Notes: generated from the letters alone by a model not told the origin. Numbered from the stretch's first letter, positions 35,930 to 45,740 are shown. The stretch: 64,000 nucleotides of DNA from an uncultured Bacteroidales bacterium (GCA_934717185.1 CAKUYQ010000002.1:92247-156246); one strand, 5' to 3'. Program-made: numbers and translations.

Positions 35930-38293
35930 ATGAAGTTAAGAATTACAAAGATTTTGCTGTTGGCTGCGGGCTTGGTTTTCGGGCTTGTATTGGTTGCCAA
36001 AGTATGGTTTGAGAGAAGTTATAACTGTTTTCTTCCCGACAAAGAGCGAATATACCAGATTATACTAAATAAGTCTGCCCCGGGAGAGGAGATGAAACAG
36101 GGGACGGAGGTAGGTTATGAGGTCGCTCCAGGGCTGAAGTACTATTCACCGTTGGTTGAAGATGCAGCACGAGTTCGCTTCTTTGACAGCTACTTTGATG
36201 TTGAGGGGGAGGATGGAAAGACATACGCATTTGCAGATATGTACTTTGCAGATTCAACTCTCTTTAACATTATGCCAAGACCAATTTTGGCAGGCAACAT
36301 AAAGGAGGCCCTCTCTGTAAAACGTAAAATTGCAGTACCGGAATCCATTGCAGTAAAATTTGCAGGAAATGCGCAAGATGCCATAGGCAAACACTACATA
36401 GTAGATGACGAAAAATATTTTGAGATTGCAGCAGTCTATGAAGACTACCCCCTCAACAGCGAATTTGCGAGCAACCCTACATTCATCTCCATGCAAACCA
36501 TAGATGAATACCTCTTTGGAAACTGGAAAAGATGGAGAGGCAGTGAATCCTTCAAAAGCTATATTAAAATAGCAAAAGGCAACAATATAGCGGAGGTAAA
36601 CAGAGCCTTGGACAAAGCCTGCAAAGAGAATATCCCCGTAAAAGAGTTGGAGGAGAAGGGGATGAGCTACAGCTTCTCATTAATTCCAATAACCAAAGTA
36701 CATACAACATTCACAAATGCAGGGCAGGTATCAACAATAATGCTCATTTTAGCAATCATTCTGTTGGCATCTGCAGTACTCAACTATGTTCTCTTTTCGC
36801 TCTCGTCAATGGTAAAACGCTCTAAGACCGTTGCCATATTAAAATGTTACGGAGCAGATAAAGGAGACATTAGAAAACTCCTCCTAAAGGAGACCCTTAC
36901 AGACATCGCCATAGCACTTGCAGTAGCCATCCTTGTTGTACTCACAGGGGCAAAGACAGTACAATATCTGCTTGGCACATCGCTTTTTGCAATGCTGCAG
37001 AACAACATCCTCATTATCCTTGGCGGAATACTCATAGCACTGTTCTTTGTTGGCGGATACATTCCGGCCACAATCTACGGCAACATTCCGGTTACGGCAG
37101 CATTCAAAAACCTTAAAGAGGGGGCAAGAGGGTGGAAATACGCCCTTCTGTTCATACAGTTTACATTGGCAATGCTCTTCATCTCTCTGTTTGCCGTTGT
37201 AGTGCTTCAATACAAAAAGGTGACAGACTATAACGTTGGCTACAACTATAACAATCTTGCATACGCCTCATTGCTGAACACATCATTGGACAACAGGGTA
37301 GCCATGGTTAAGGAGGTTGAGCGGTTACCGGAGGTAGAAAGTGCCGTGCTTGCAACCTATCTGCCATTCGACAAGCCATCATCTCTTAATGTTATGCTTC
37401 CCGACGATCCAAGCAATAAGGTTCTCTTTTCGGCCGGGTCATTAGAAGGGGTAGGAAAAGGATACATTGAGTTGTTAGGCGTTAAAAAAATAAACGGTGA
37501 AGGGTTTGTTGAAGGGCTTAACACAGACAATATTATGGTTAGCCGGAGTTTTGCAGACAGATTAGCAGAAGCTGCAGGATGGAGAGACGGAGTCGTAGGG
37601 AAGAGCGTGGCGTTAAGCTACTATGGGATGAATTACGGTTCGAGAAAGATTTGCGGAGTCTATGAAGATTACCTTGTTGGAGACCTTAACGAACTCACTA
37701 CAATTCCAACATTCATCTCATATTACGATTATGACAACTACATGCAAATGCAGAGCTCACCATATATGCTACTTGTCAAACTCAAAGGAGACTACATTGA
37801 CTCGTTCAAAAAGGTTGACGAATATCTGTTTGAACGGTTCAATGACGAATCCATAAGATTAAAGGACTACAATGCAGAGTACAAATCCCTTTACAGGGAG
37901 GGCAAGAGGATAAGAGATGCTATAATAATCTCAACCATTGCTATTCTTATCATTACCCTTATTGGTGTTGCCGCGTTCTCCATGGAGGAGGTTAACAGAA
38001 GACGTAAGGAGCTATCAATAAGAAAGATAAACGGAGCTACAGTTAACGAGCTTGTATTTATAACGCTAAAGAAACTGCTCTCATTGGCATTGGTTGCTGT
38101 TGTATGCGGAGGTGTTATGGCGCTCTATTTTGGAGGTATGTTTGTAAATCTGTTTGGTGTTAAAATAGCCCTTGGTTGGTATCTGTTTGCCGGTTGCGGC
38201 ATATTCACCATACTTGTAATAGCTGCCATAAGCGTTATTACCGTATGGAGAAGAGCAAATGCAAACCCGGTAGAAAATATCAAAGCTGAATAA
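35930..38293 (+). CDS. FtsX-type ABC permease 2
   Basis: A 787-residue permease with the same two-fold MacB-PCD/FtsX plan. It opens MKLRITKILLLAAGLVFGLV and ends NANPVENIKAE. It pairs with permease 4 (42197) and is more distant from permeases 1 and 3, so two subfamilies alternate along the locus, as expected for heterodimer partners. It follows permease 1 by 18 bp. A copy of the 11-mer (36032-36042) encodes LPDKE. Confidence 0.92.
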   Translation: MKLRITKILLLAAGLVFGLVLVAKVWFERSYNCFLPDKERIYQIILNKSAPGEEMKQGTEVGYEVAPGLKYYSPLVEDAARVRFFDSYFDVEGEDGKTYAFADMYFADSTLFNIMPRPILAGNIKEALSVKRKIAVPESIAVKFAGNAQDAIGKHYIVDDEKYFEIAAVYEDYPLNSEFASNPTFISMQTIDEYLFGNWKRWRGSESFKSYIKIAKGNNIAEVNRALDKACKENIPVKELEEKGMSYSFSLIPITKVHTTFTNAGQVSTIMLILAIILLASAVLNYVLFSLSSMVKRSKTVAILKCYGADKGDIRKLLLKETLTDIAIALAVAILVVLTGAKTVQYLLGTSLFAMLQNNILIILGGILIALFFVGGYIPATIYGNIPVTAAFKNLKEGARGWKYALLFIQFTLAMLFISLFAVVVLQYKKVTDYNVGYNYNNLAYASLLNTSLDNRVAMVKEVERLPEVESAVLATYLPFDKPSSLNVMLPDDPSNKVLFSAGSLEGVGKGYIELLGVKKINGEGFVEGLNTDNIMVSRSFADRLAEAAGWRDGVVGKSVALSYYGMNYGSRKICGVYEDYLVGDLNELTTIPTFISYYDYDNYMQMQSSPYMLLVKLKGDYIDSFKKVDEYLFERFNDESIRLKDYNAEYKSLYREGKRIRDAIIISTIAILIITLIGVAAFSMEEVNRRRKELSIRKINGATVNELVFITLKKLLSLALVAVVCGGVMALYFGGMFVNLFGVKIALGWYLFAGCGIFTILVIAAISVITVWRRANANPVENIKAE

Positions 38294-38327
38294 TTATCAT
38301 TAAAAATTCTGTGTTGGAATATATCCA

Positions 38328-38372
38328 TGTAGTATTACGAAAATTACGTAACGTAATTTTCGTAATACTACA
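38328..38372. repeat. perfect 22-bp palindrome after permease 2
   Basis: A 22-base arm starting TGTAGTATTACGAAAATTAC is followed by one A and its exact reverse complement. The absence of a loop favours a cruciform or protein-binding site over a simple terminator. The core TTACGTAACGTAA recalls the palindrome at 18801. Confidence 0.8.
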
Positions 38373-38458
38373 TTTTCAAATCAATTAGATTAAATGATGA
38401 GCATAACGCAGTAGCCGCCACAAAATGTAACGTAGCAACTGCCCTTCTATTCTACTTT

Positions 38459-38507
38459 TGTCTAAAATTTACACAAGAAGATAACAATACTGTAAAAAAA
38501 ATAGACA
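38459..38507. promoter_or_regulatory. upstream activator box 2
   Basis: TGTCTAA and (A)TAGACA span 49 bp. An inner pair TTTACA/TGTAAA makes two likely dimer sites. Closely similar in sequence to box 3 at 41835. Confidence 0.68.
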
Positions 38508-38561
38508 TCACGTAAAATTATAAAAAGCATATATACTTGAATTATAGCATATTACTATTAA

Positions 38562-38577
38562 AGGCACTATTTTGGCA
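38562..38577 (+). promoter_or_regulatory. sigma-54 promoter of permease 3
   Basis: An exact copy of AGGCACTATTTTGGCA. Just downstream GGTTGAAAATCAACC forms a small hairpin that is also present after the promoter at 41939. The 90-bp leaders of the two permease genes are alike. Confidence 0.72.
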
Positions 38578-38742
38578 CACTCTCAAAGCGGTTGAAAATC
38601 AACCGTCTTTGTGCTTTTTCAAAAATTTGCCTCATATACAATTTGGCAAATGTAAAATTTCCGCAGCGTACTCTGAGGTACGTGAGGACAAATTAAGCAT
38701 GAAGACAAAGCAGTAGATGAGGATAAATTTTTGAAAAAGGAT

Positions 38743-41148
38743 ATGAAACAATTTTTAAAAACACTATGGCGCTACAAAGTATCAACCCTGCTCAACATAT
38801 TGGGGTTGGCGATTGCATTATCTGCCATGTATCTTATTTTAGTGCAGGTAAATTTCGATTTCTCTTATAACAAGGGAATTAAAGATAGCGAGAGAATATA
38901 TATAGCAGGTAGCAGAAGCTGGAAGGATTCAACAGCTTTGCAGACCTGGCTGGCACGGCCGATTGCAGAGGAATCTTTGGGAGCAGTAGCACAGATAGAG
39001 GCTTTTGGAACAGGCGATTCCGGCTATCCTACACCATTTGTATATAAAAAGAATGATAACGATGTTGAGATAGATGTTAGATTTTCTCAGTGGAGTTTAG
39101 GTCTGTTTAAAGTATTGGGTATTGAGATGGTCAGCGGCAGCTATGAAGATATGGTTAAAGGTAAGGATGTTGTAATATCCCAATCGTTTGCAAACAAATC
39201 CGGTCTTAACACCGGAGATGCCATTTTCAATGTATACAGCAATGGGACGGAGCAAACCAAGGTTGGGGTGAACATTAAAGGTGTTTTTAAAGATCTGCCT
39301 AAGGCATCCATCTTCAATGGTACGGATATGATTAGCAATATGGGGGACAATTGTCTTAACGACAGGCAGGAATGGAGTTTCAATTACTATATGAAATTCA
39401 ATAGCAACATAAGCAAACAGGATGCTGCCAAAGCCATTCTAAATGCTCAAACAGCATATTTAAGAGGCGAGTTTGCAAAAGACAGTACGGCAGATGCAAG
39501 CTCATTCAATGAGGCACTCAATAATATTAAAATTACCCCTATTCCATTGAGCTCATCATATTTTTCAAAGGATGAGGTACCGGGATTAAAGGGTAACAAG
39601 GCCACAACAGTAACGCTGTTTGCCGTTGCGTTCCTCATTATTATAATAGCTCTCATAAACTTTATAAACTTCTTCTTTGCACTTGTTCCGCTAAGGATAA
39701 AAGCTGTAAATACAAAGAAGGTGTTCGGCTGTTCATTGGCAAAATTAAGATTGGGATTCATTGCAGAATCGGCAGGTATAGTCTTTATAGCACTACTTAT
39801 AAGTTATTACATAGACTTCTATGTATCAAACTCCGCAATGGCCGGCTTCTTTACAACATCATTGGCGTTTTCAAGCAATCTTACAGTATTTGTCGGGACA
39901 ATAATTGCGGCATTAGTCATTACATTGGCCGGCAGCCTATACCCTGCATACTACATAACATCATTCAATACGGCATTTGTGCTAAAAGGGAGTTTTTCAT
40001 CTACAAAATCCGGTATGGTTTTAAGGAATCTCCTTATAGGTATTCAGTTCTTTATCTCCATATCATTGATTATCTGCTCTATATTCGTTAACCTGCAGCA
40101 TAACTATATGCTCAACTACGATATGGGATTCAACAAGGAGAATATGGTCTCTGTCTACGGCTCCAATTCTATTCTCGATACTCCGGACAAACGTACAATG
40201 CTGGTAAACAGGTTTAAGGAGAACCCTTCAATTGTAGATGCAGCTTTCTGCGACAATAACTTTATTGCTCAAAGCCGAATGGGATGGGGAAGAGATTTTA
40301 AAGGGGAAAACATTCAGTTGCAGGTGCTTCCGGTATCATATAATTTTGTAAAAATGATGGGGATTGGAATGTTGGACGGAAGATACTTTACCCAAGATGA
40401 CGAACTTAAAGAGACAGGCATATTCATAATTAACGAGGCTGCGGCAAAACAGTACAATATAACATTGGAGGATCAACTGTACGGCCATATAGGCCAAGCT
40501 CCTGTTGTTGGAATATGCGAGGACTTCCATTTTAGGCCAATGCAATACGAGACCATACCGTTTGCCTTTTATGTTATGGGAACCAAACCTTGGAGGGCGC
40601 AGAGGCATATCTACATCCGTCTTGCACCGGGAGCAGATATTCAATCTGTTAAGCAGCATGTATGTTCTGTCATTAAGGAGCTGGCTCCCAACATGAAGGA
40701 TGAGTGGATGAGTTTCAACTCTTTTGACGAAGAGCTTGGTTCAAACTACAAGAAGGAGAACCAGTTGGCAAATCTTATTACCATATTCTCCGTAATATCC
40801 ATAATAATCTCCTTAATGGGTGTATTTGGGCTTGTAATGTTTGAAACTCAATACAGAAAGCATGAGATTGGAATAAGGCGGGTACTCGGTTCATCTATAG
40901 GCGACATTCTTAAAATGTTCAACTACAAATATTTTAAGATTATAGCAATCTGTTTTGTAATTGCTATCCCTGTTACATCTTACATAATTAACGAATGGTT
41001 CAATTCGTTTGCCTATCATACATCACTTCACTGGTGGGTGTTTGCAGTGGCGTTGCTGATTGTTTTGCTCATTACAATTGTAACTGTAACGCTGAGGAGT
41101 TTGAGTGCGGCTACTGCTAATCCTGTGGAGAGCATCAAGAGCGAGTAA
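38743..41148 (+). CDS. FtsX-type ABC permease 3
   Basis: A permease of about 801 residues. The ATG at 38743 (MKQFLKTLWRYKVSTLLNIL) aligns with the start of permease 1; a TTG four codons upstream is not needed. Layout and C terminus (ATANPVESIKSE) match permease 1. Unlike permeases 1 and 2 it has its own sigma-54 promoter 170 bp upstream. It looks like the first member of a duplicated pair with permease 4, the pair later split by a hipA remnant. Confidence 0.92.
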   Translation: MKQFLKTLWRYKVSTLLNILGLAIALSAMYLILVQVNFDFSYNKGIKDSERIYIAGSRSWKDSTALQTWLARPIAEESLGAVAQIEAFGTGDSGYPTPFVYKKNDNDVEIDVRFSQWSLGLFKVLGIEMVSGSYEDMVKGKDVVISQSFANKSGLNTGDAIFNVYSNGTEQTKVGVNIKGVFKDLPKASIFNGTDMISNMGDNCLNDRQEWSFNYYMKFNSNISKQDAAKAILNAQTAYLRGEFAKDSTADASSFNEALNNIKITPIPLSSSYFSKDEVPGLKGNKATTVTLFAVAFLIIIIALINFINFFFALVPLRIKAVNTKKVFGCSLAKLRLGFIAESAGIVFIALLISYYIDFYVSNSAMAGFFTTSLAFSSNLTVFVGTIIAALVITLAGSLYPAYYITSFNTAFVLKGSFSSTKSGMVLRNLLIGIQFFISISLIICSIFVNLQHNYMLNYDMGFNKENMVSVYGSNSILDTPDKRTMLVNRFKENPSIVDAAFCDNNFIAQSRMGWGRDFKGENIQLQVLPVSYNFVKMMGIGMLDGRYFTQDDELKETGIFIINEAAAKQYNITLEDQLYGHIGQAPVVGICEDFHFRPMQYETIPFAFYVMGTKPWRAQRHIYIRLAPGADIQSVKQHVCSVIKELAPNMKDEWMSFNSFDEELGSNYKKENQLANLITIFSVISIIISLMGVFGLVMFETQYRKHEIGIRRVLGSSIGDILKMFNYKYFKIIAICFVIAIPVTSYIINEWFNSFAYHTSLHWWVFAVALLIVLLITIVTVTLRSLSAATANPVESIKSE

Positions 41149-41154
41149 AAGATT

Positions 41155-41267
41155 TGTTAAAAAGGCAACTACTGCGTTACGCTCATCATTAAAATCCTCA
41201 CATACTAAAGTATGCTCCGGTGTTTAATGATTTCGCAAGCCTTGTATTTGCACTTTTTAACAAACTT
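41155..41267. repeat. long imperfect hairpin after permease 3
   Basis: GTTAAAAAG...CTTTTTAAC are outer arms, CATCATTAAA/TTTAATGAT inner arms, and CATACT/AGTATG the tip. A similarly built hairpin with shared blocks (TGCGTTACGCT, CGCAAGCC or CGCAGGCC) follows permease 4. Possibly a terminator or mRNA-stabilising element. Confidence 0.6.
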
Positions 41268-41414
41268 TTATATCGAACAGGCAACAAACACTTTAAAGAT
41301 TTAAGTTCATGGAATATGGCGTTTGTCGTAGATCGGAGCTGCTGCCAATCTGCAACAAACGCTTTTTGTTATTTGTCGGGAAGGAAACGGTCCTTTCCTT
41401 CTACTTCCTAAAAA

Positions 41415-41804
41415 TTAAAGGAATAGCAAATTTTGTTTTATTGCTTCTATCATTTTTGGCGGTACAGCACATTCTTTGGCTATATCCGGCCATTTAGATG
41501 CAGCATTACAGACCTCATCAATTATCTGCGATGCATTTTTTATGCTGTTTTTCGCAGCACACTCTATTAAATCATCTCTATTAATGTTATTGAACTTGCC
41601 GTTTACAGACATTTGATGCATTGACGTCCATTCCCCATTTGGATTATAAGCATATCCCATATCGTAAGCCGGAGAAAGTCTCCATTTGCCGTTTTTATCC
41701 ATTAGGAAAGATATATTCTTAGTGTGGTCATCTTGGTTACGTACCACCACATTAAACACTATTCGCCTGAACATCTCCTGTGCCTCCTTGTAGGTAAGTC
41801 GCAA
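41415..41804 (-). pseudogene. C-terminal remnant of a HipA-type kinase
   Basis: Only about 129 codons remain. They match the HipA C-terminal lobe: NVVVRNQDDHTKNISFLMD carries the catalytic and metal-binding Asp/Asn region, and WRLSPAYDMGYAYN the DFG-equivalent. Intact HipA proteins are about 400 residues; the N-terminal two thirds, the ATG and any hipB partner are missing. It lies opposite to its neighbours between two exporter permeases, so it is a leftover of an insertion and later deletion. Confidence 0.82.
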
Positions 41805-41834
41805 ATAGTGAAAAAATAGTTATCTTCTATTTTT

Positions 41835-41883
41835 TGTCTAAAATTTACACAAGAAAACAATAATGCTGTATAAAAATTAGACA
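41835..41883. promoter_or_regulatory. upstream activator box 3
   Basis: TGTCTAAAATTTACA at the left and TTAGACA at the right span 49 bp, 55 bp before the sigma-54 promoter at 41939. Confidence 0.7.
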
Positions 41884-41938
41884 ATCATTCAAATTACAAA
41901 AATATGCATCTATTTACAAACCAGCATTTTACAATTAC

Positions 41939-41954
41939 AGGCACTATTTTGGCA
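41939..41954 (+). promoter_or_regulatory. sigma-54 promoter of permease 4
   Basis: Third exact copy of AGGCACTATTTTGGCA, with the same downstream hairpin and leader (CAAAAATTTGCCTCATATAC) as permease 3. The leader from 42060 to 42180 also contains a long imperfect hairpin bounded by GGAATTGC and GCAATTCC. Confidence 0.72.
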
Positions 41955-42196
41955 CATTATCAGAACGGTTGAAAATCAACCGTCTTAGTGCTTTTTCAAA
42001 AATTTGCCTCATATACAATTTGGCAAATGAGAAATTATAAGATTATTATTAACCTATTAAAATGTAAAAGTTGTATAAACTATGGAATTGCAAGGCATGC
42101 GAAGTTGAGTAACCCGCAGCATACTACAACGTATGTGAGGAGTTGCAAAACAAGCATAACACAGCAATTCCCAATTTAGACGACTTTTGAAAAAAA

Positions 42197-44563
42197 ATGA
42201 AACAGAGAATAACTAAAATCGTACTCTTGGCAGCAGGCCTTGCCTTAGGTTTGGTTCTTATTGCAAAAGTTTGGTTTGAAAAGACTTACGACTCTTATAT
42301 TCCAGACAAAGAGAGAGTCTATCTTGTAACAATGAAGATAGGACAAGAAGGGAAAGAACCTAACAGCTATTTGAGTACACCGGGAGGTGTTGCACCCGGA
42401 CTTATGGATTACTGCCCCGGGATTGAGGTTGCAACAAGAACAACTCCAATATTGAGCAATGTGGAGTTTTATGATGAGGATGGCATTAAAAGGGTTGCCG
42501 GGATGGTAAACGTTGCAGACTCATGCTTCTTTAAGATAATGGGCAGAAAGGCTGTTGCAGGAGACATTACAAGCTCTCTTGATATAGACCTCAACCTTGC
42601 TGTACCAAAGTCGTTTGCGGCAAAGATGTGCAAAGGGGAGGACTATGGAGCACTTGTCGGGAAGAAACTTAAATTCAATAATATGGATTTCTCCATTGCA
42701 GGTATTTACGAAGACTTCCCTTTAAACTCGGAATTTGGGGATAATCCGCTCTTTTTGGCAATGCCCTCTATTAAGAGGTTTATGTACGACGGCACGCATA
42801 ACTGGAACGGCAACGAGCGTTACAGAAGCTATGTAAAGCTATCCCCCGCCAACGACAGGGTGTCTGTAAACAAGGCTATTGAATTGGCTTGCAAAGAGCA
42901 TCTTCCGTTGGAGGAGCTTGAAAAATCCGGTGTTACATATACTTTTGAGATAAATCCCGTAGACAGCATTCACGGCAAATTTACAGACTCCAACAAAACC
43001 TCGCTTATTCTTTTGGTTGTAGGAATCATCCTGCTTGTAGCATCTATAATGAACTATGTGCTGTTTACACTCTCTTCTATGATAAAGAGGTCCAAGACAG
43101 TAGCTGTCTTAAAGTGCTACGGTGCCGAAAAATGGAACATAAGGAATATGCTGCTCAAAGATGCTGTTATAGACCTGCTTATATCACTTGTGCTGGCACT
43201 TGCCTTAGTAGCGGCTTTTGCACAAAAGGCAACATACATGATTGGAACCCCAATTGAGGCTCTCGCTCAGGGGAATGTGATTATTCTGCTTGCAGGAGTA
43301 CTTGTTGCTCTGTTCCTTGTTGGAGGATTTATTCCGGCATCCGCGTATGCAAACATACCGGTTACGGCGGCATTCAAGAATCTTAAGGAGGGGGCAAAAG
43401 GGTGGAAATATGCACTTTTGTTTGTTCAGTTTACCCTCTCTGCGCTGTTTATAACACTCTTTGTCATAACGTTCCTTGAATATCACAAGGTTACCAACGC
43501 AGACCCCGGCTACAGATATGAGAAACTTGCATATTGCAGTATGCAGTATGTTCCTGCTGCTCAAAGGGATTATGTAATGGAGGAGGCTAAAAAGCTCTCA
43601 TGCGTTGAGGATGCAGCGCTTATGTCTACCCTGCCGTTCTTTGGTCAGAGCGGAAACAATATCTATCTGCCCGAGGATATAGAGAAATCTCTCTTCAACA
43701 TAGCAGACCTCTATATGTCTACCGCTAACGGCATGGAGATACTTGGTGTCCCAATTGTAGAGGGCAAACCTTTTGAGCCGGGGACAGCAGCCAATGAGAT
43801 TATTGTAAGCGAGACCTTCCAAAAGAAGATGGCGCAGACAGCAGGGTGGACAGACGGTTGTGTAGGCAAAGCAGTTTTAGTAACAGAGCACTCAGACCGT
43901 CAGGCAGACAGGTTTGTCATAAGAGGCGTATTCAAGGACTTTCTGCTAGGAAGCCTGCAAAACTCAGACAAACGTGGAATGGTACAGTTCTATTACAACT
44001 ACAGAGACTCTGCAAACATCAATTGGGCACCAAAGATATTGGTTGTAAAATTATCTGAGAATACCCCTCAGAACCGCACAACCGTACAGAATTTCCTTAA
44101 CACTCAGCTTCCCGACAAAGAACTCAACCTTCTTAGCGCTGCTGCGGAATATGAGGCAAAATACTCCAAGATGAAGCAGCTTAGGGACTCTGTAATAGTA
44201 GCTACCATAGTTACGCTCTTCATTACATTAATGGGTATTGTAGCCTACTCTATAGAGGAGAGCAACAGACGCCGCAAAGAGATGAGTATAAGAAAGGTTA
44301 ACGGAGCCTCTGTTGGAGAACTTATTGTTCTGGTGTTAAAAAGGACGCTTTATATTGCAATCTTCGCAGTGGTGATTGGAGGAATTGGCGCATACTATGC
44401 AGGAGACACATTCCTAAGCCTCTTTGAGACCAAAATAAATTTAAGTTGGTACCTGTTTGCAGGATGCGGGTTGTTTACCCTGTTGGTTATAATTGCGGTG
44501 AGTGCGGTTACGGTATGGCAGAAGGCTAATTTGAATCCTATAGAGAATTTGAAATCTGAATAA
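42197..44563 (+). CDS. FtsX-type ABC permease 4
   Basis: A 788-residue permease, the closest relative in the window of permease 2 (MKQRITKIVLLAAGLALGLV against MKLRITKILLLAAGLVFGLV). It has the usual periplasmic domains and FtsX helices and ends LNPIENLKSE. It has its own sigma-54 promoter. Two copies of the 11-mer lie in the gene, in opposite orientations (42654 encoding LVGKK, 44108 encoding LPDK). Confidence 0.92.
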   Translation: MKQRITKIVLLAAGLALGLVLIAKVWFEKTYDSYIPDKERVYLVTMKIGQEGKEPNSYLSTPGGVAPGLMDYCPGIEVATRTTPILSNVEFYDEDGIKRVAGMVNVADSCFFKIMGRKAVAGDITSSLDIDLNLAVPKSFAAKMCKGEDYGALVGKKLKFNNMDFSIAGIYEDFPLNSEFGDNPLFLAMPSIKRFMYDGTHNWNGNERYRSYVKLSPANDRVSVNKAIELACKEHLPLEELEKSGVTYTFEINPVDSIHGKFTDSNKTSLILLVVGIILLVASIMNYVLFTLSSMIKRSKTVAVLKCYGAEKWNIRNMLLKDAVIDLLISLVLALALVAAFAQKATYMIGTPIEALAQGNVIILLAGVLVALFLVGGFIPASAYANIPVTAAFKNLKEGAKGWKYALLFVQFTLSALFITLFVITFLEYHKVTNADPGYRYEKLAYCSMQYVPAAQRDYVMEEAKKLSCVEDAALMSTLPFFGQSGNNIYLPEDIEKSLFNIADLYMSTANGMEILGVPIVEGKPFEPGTAANEIIVSETFQKKMAQTAGWTDGCVGKAVLVTEHSDRQADRFVIRGVFKDFLLGSLQNSDKRGMVQFYYNYRDSANINWAPKILVVKLSENTPQNRTTVQNFLNTQLPDKELNLLSAAAEYEAKYSKMKQLRDSVIVATIVTLFITLMGIVAYSIEESNRRRKEMSIRKVNGASVGELIVLVLKRTLYIAIFAVVIGGIGAYYAGDTFLSLFETKINLSWYLFAGCGLFTLLVIIAVSAVTVWQKANLNPIENLKSE

Positions 44564-44575
44564 GCAAAAGTTGCC

Positions 44576-44680
44576 TAAATTGGTAATTGCTGCGTTACGC
44601 TTGCTTCGTAATTCCTCATTTACCTAAGTAAACTTCGGATTACTCAGCTTCGCAGGCCTTGCAATTCCCTAATTTATACA
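44576..44680. repeat. long imperfect hairpin after permease 4
   Basis: TAAATTGGTAATTGC is answered by GCAATTCCCTAATTTA, with CATTTACC/AAGTAAAC near the tip. Related in design and in blocks to the hairpin after permease 3. The rest of the gap to 44848 is AT-rich without a gene. Confidence 0.55.
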
Positions 44681-44848
44681 ACTTTTAGACAACATCATCT
44701 CAAGTTTAAACAGTTGTATATTAGGCGCTTTTGAAACAATTAAAATCTTTAGGAAAAGAATTACAGCTTTACAAGGCTTGCAATTCTTTGATTAATAAAA
44801 TTTTAGATAATAATAAAGAAATTAATAATTAAAAAAATACAGAATATT

Positions 44849-45538
44849 ATGGCAATGTTACAAGTAAAGGATCTTAAGAAGGTCTTTAGAACAGAAGAGA
44901 TTGAAACCATAGCTCTTAACGGCGTTTCATTTGAAGTAAACAAAGGTGAGTTCGTTGCAATTATGGGGCCGTCTGGTTGCGGTAAATCTACCCTCCTCAA
45001 CATATTGGGCCTGTTGGACAACCCAACATCAGGTAGCTATCAGCTATTAGACAAAGAGGTTAGTACCCTTAAAGAGAAGGACAGAACCAAATTCCGTAAA
45101 GGAAACATTGGATTCGTATTCCAGAACTTTAACCTTATCGACGAGCTTAATGTATTCGAGAATGTGGAGCTTCCGCTTATCTATATGAACATTAAGGCTT
45201 CCGAGCGTAAAGAGATGGTAAACAACATCCTTAAGAGGATGAACATAAGCCACAGAGCATCACACTTTCCACAGCAGTTATCCGGAGGTCAGCAACAGAG
45301 AGTTGCAATAGCAAGAGCCGTTGTCTGCAACCCTGCGCTTATCCTTGCCGATGAGCCTACAGGTAACTTGGACTCAAAGAACGGTAAAGAGGTTATGGAA
45401 CTGCTTACAGAGCTTAACAAAGAGGGGACAACCATCATTATGGTAACCCACTCACAGCATGATGCCACATATACTCAAAGAGTACTCAACCTGTTCGACG
45501 GACAACTTGTTGGCGATGAGGCACGCAAATTGTTCTAA
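44849..45538 (+). CDS. ABC ATPase of the MacB/LolD type
   Basis: A 229-residue cytoplasmic ATPase with Walker A GPSGCGKSTL, the LNVFENVELPL Q-loop region, signature LSGGQQQR, Walker B ALILADEPTGNLDS and switch His in VTHSQHD. The LDS(K/R)NG end of Walker B is typical of LolD/MacB/FtsE-type ATPases that power FtsX permeases. It is the only ATPase in the locus and so probably serves all four permeases. Its stop codon coincides with the first bases of a MITE-like element. Confidence 0.94.
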   Translation: MAMLQVKDLKKVFRTEEIETIALNGVSFEVNKGEFVAIMGPSGCGKSTLLNILGLLDNPTSGSYQLLDKEVSTLKEKDRTKFRKGNIGFVFQNFNLIDELNVFENVELPLIYMNIKASERKEMVNNILKRMNISHRASHFPQQLSGGQQQRVAIARAVVCNPALILADEPTGNLDSKNGKEVMELLTELNKEGTTIIMVTHSQHDATYTQRVLNLFDGQLVGDEARKLF

Positions 45539-45624
45539 GTAAGCGTTAAAAAATAAGTTGGTAAATATTTAGCAGTATTTTTAGAAAAGAAATATAGACC
45601 GAAAAGACAATTAAAGATTACTAA
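45537..45624 (+). repeat. MITE-like element, short and 3'-truncated, copy 3
   Basis: Begins AAGTAAGCGTTAAAAAATAA within the stop codon of the ATPase gene and runs to TTAAAGATTACTAA. It lacks the last 20 or so bases seen in copy 1. Confidence 0.7.
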
Positions 45625-45707
45625 GGTCTGTTGAACAAATGATTTTGTTCAACTGTTCATAATGAGTGTGAATAACGGTTTATAAAGTTTGATTTTGTGG
45701 TTATTGT

Positions 45708-45740
45708 TAAAAGCCCGACCGCTTATGGCCGGGCTTTATC
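45708..45740 (-). terminator. terminator of glyS
   Basis: On the minus strand AAAGCCCGGCC and GGTCGGGCTTT form a strong stem with a 6-base loop and a following T run, about 50 bp after the glyS stop. Confidence 0.85.

Noticed and set aside
41415..41804. Functional hipA toxin gene
   Set aside because: Only the C-terminal third remains, without ATG or hipB.
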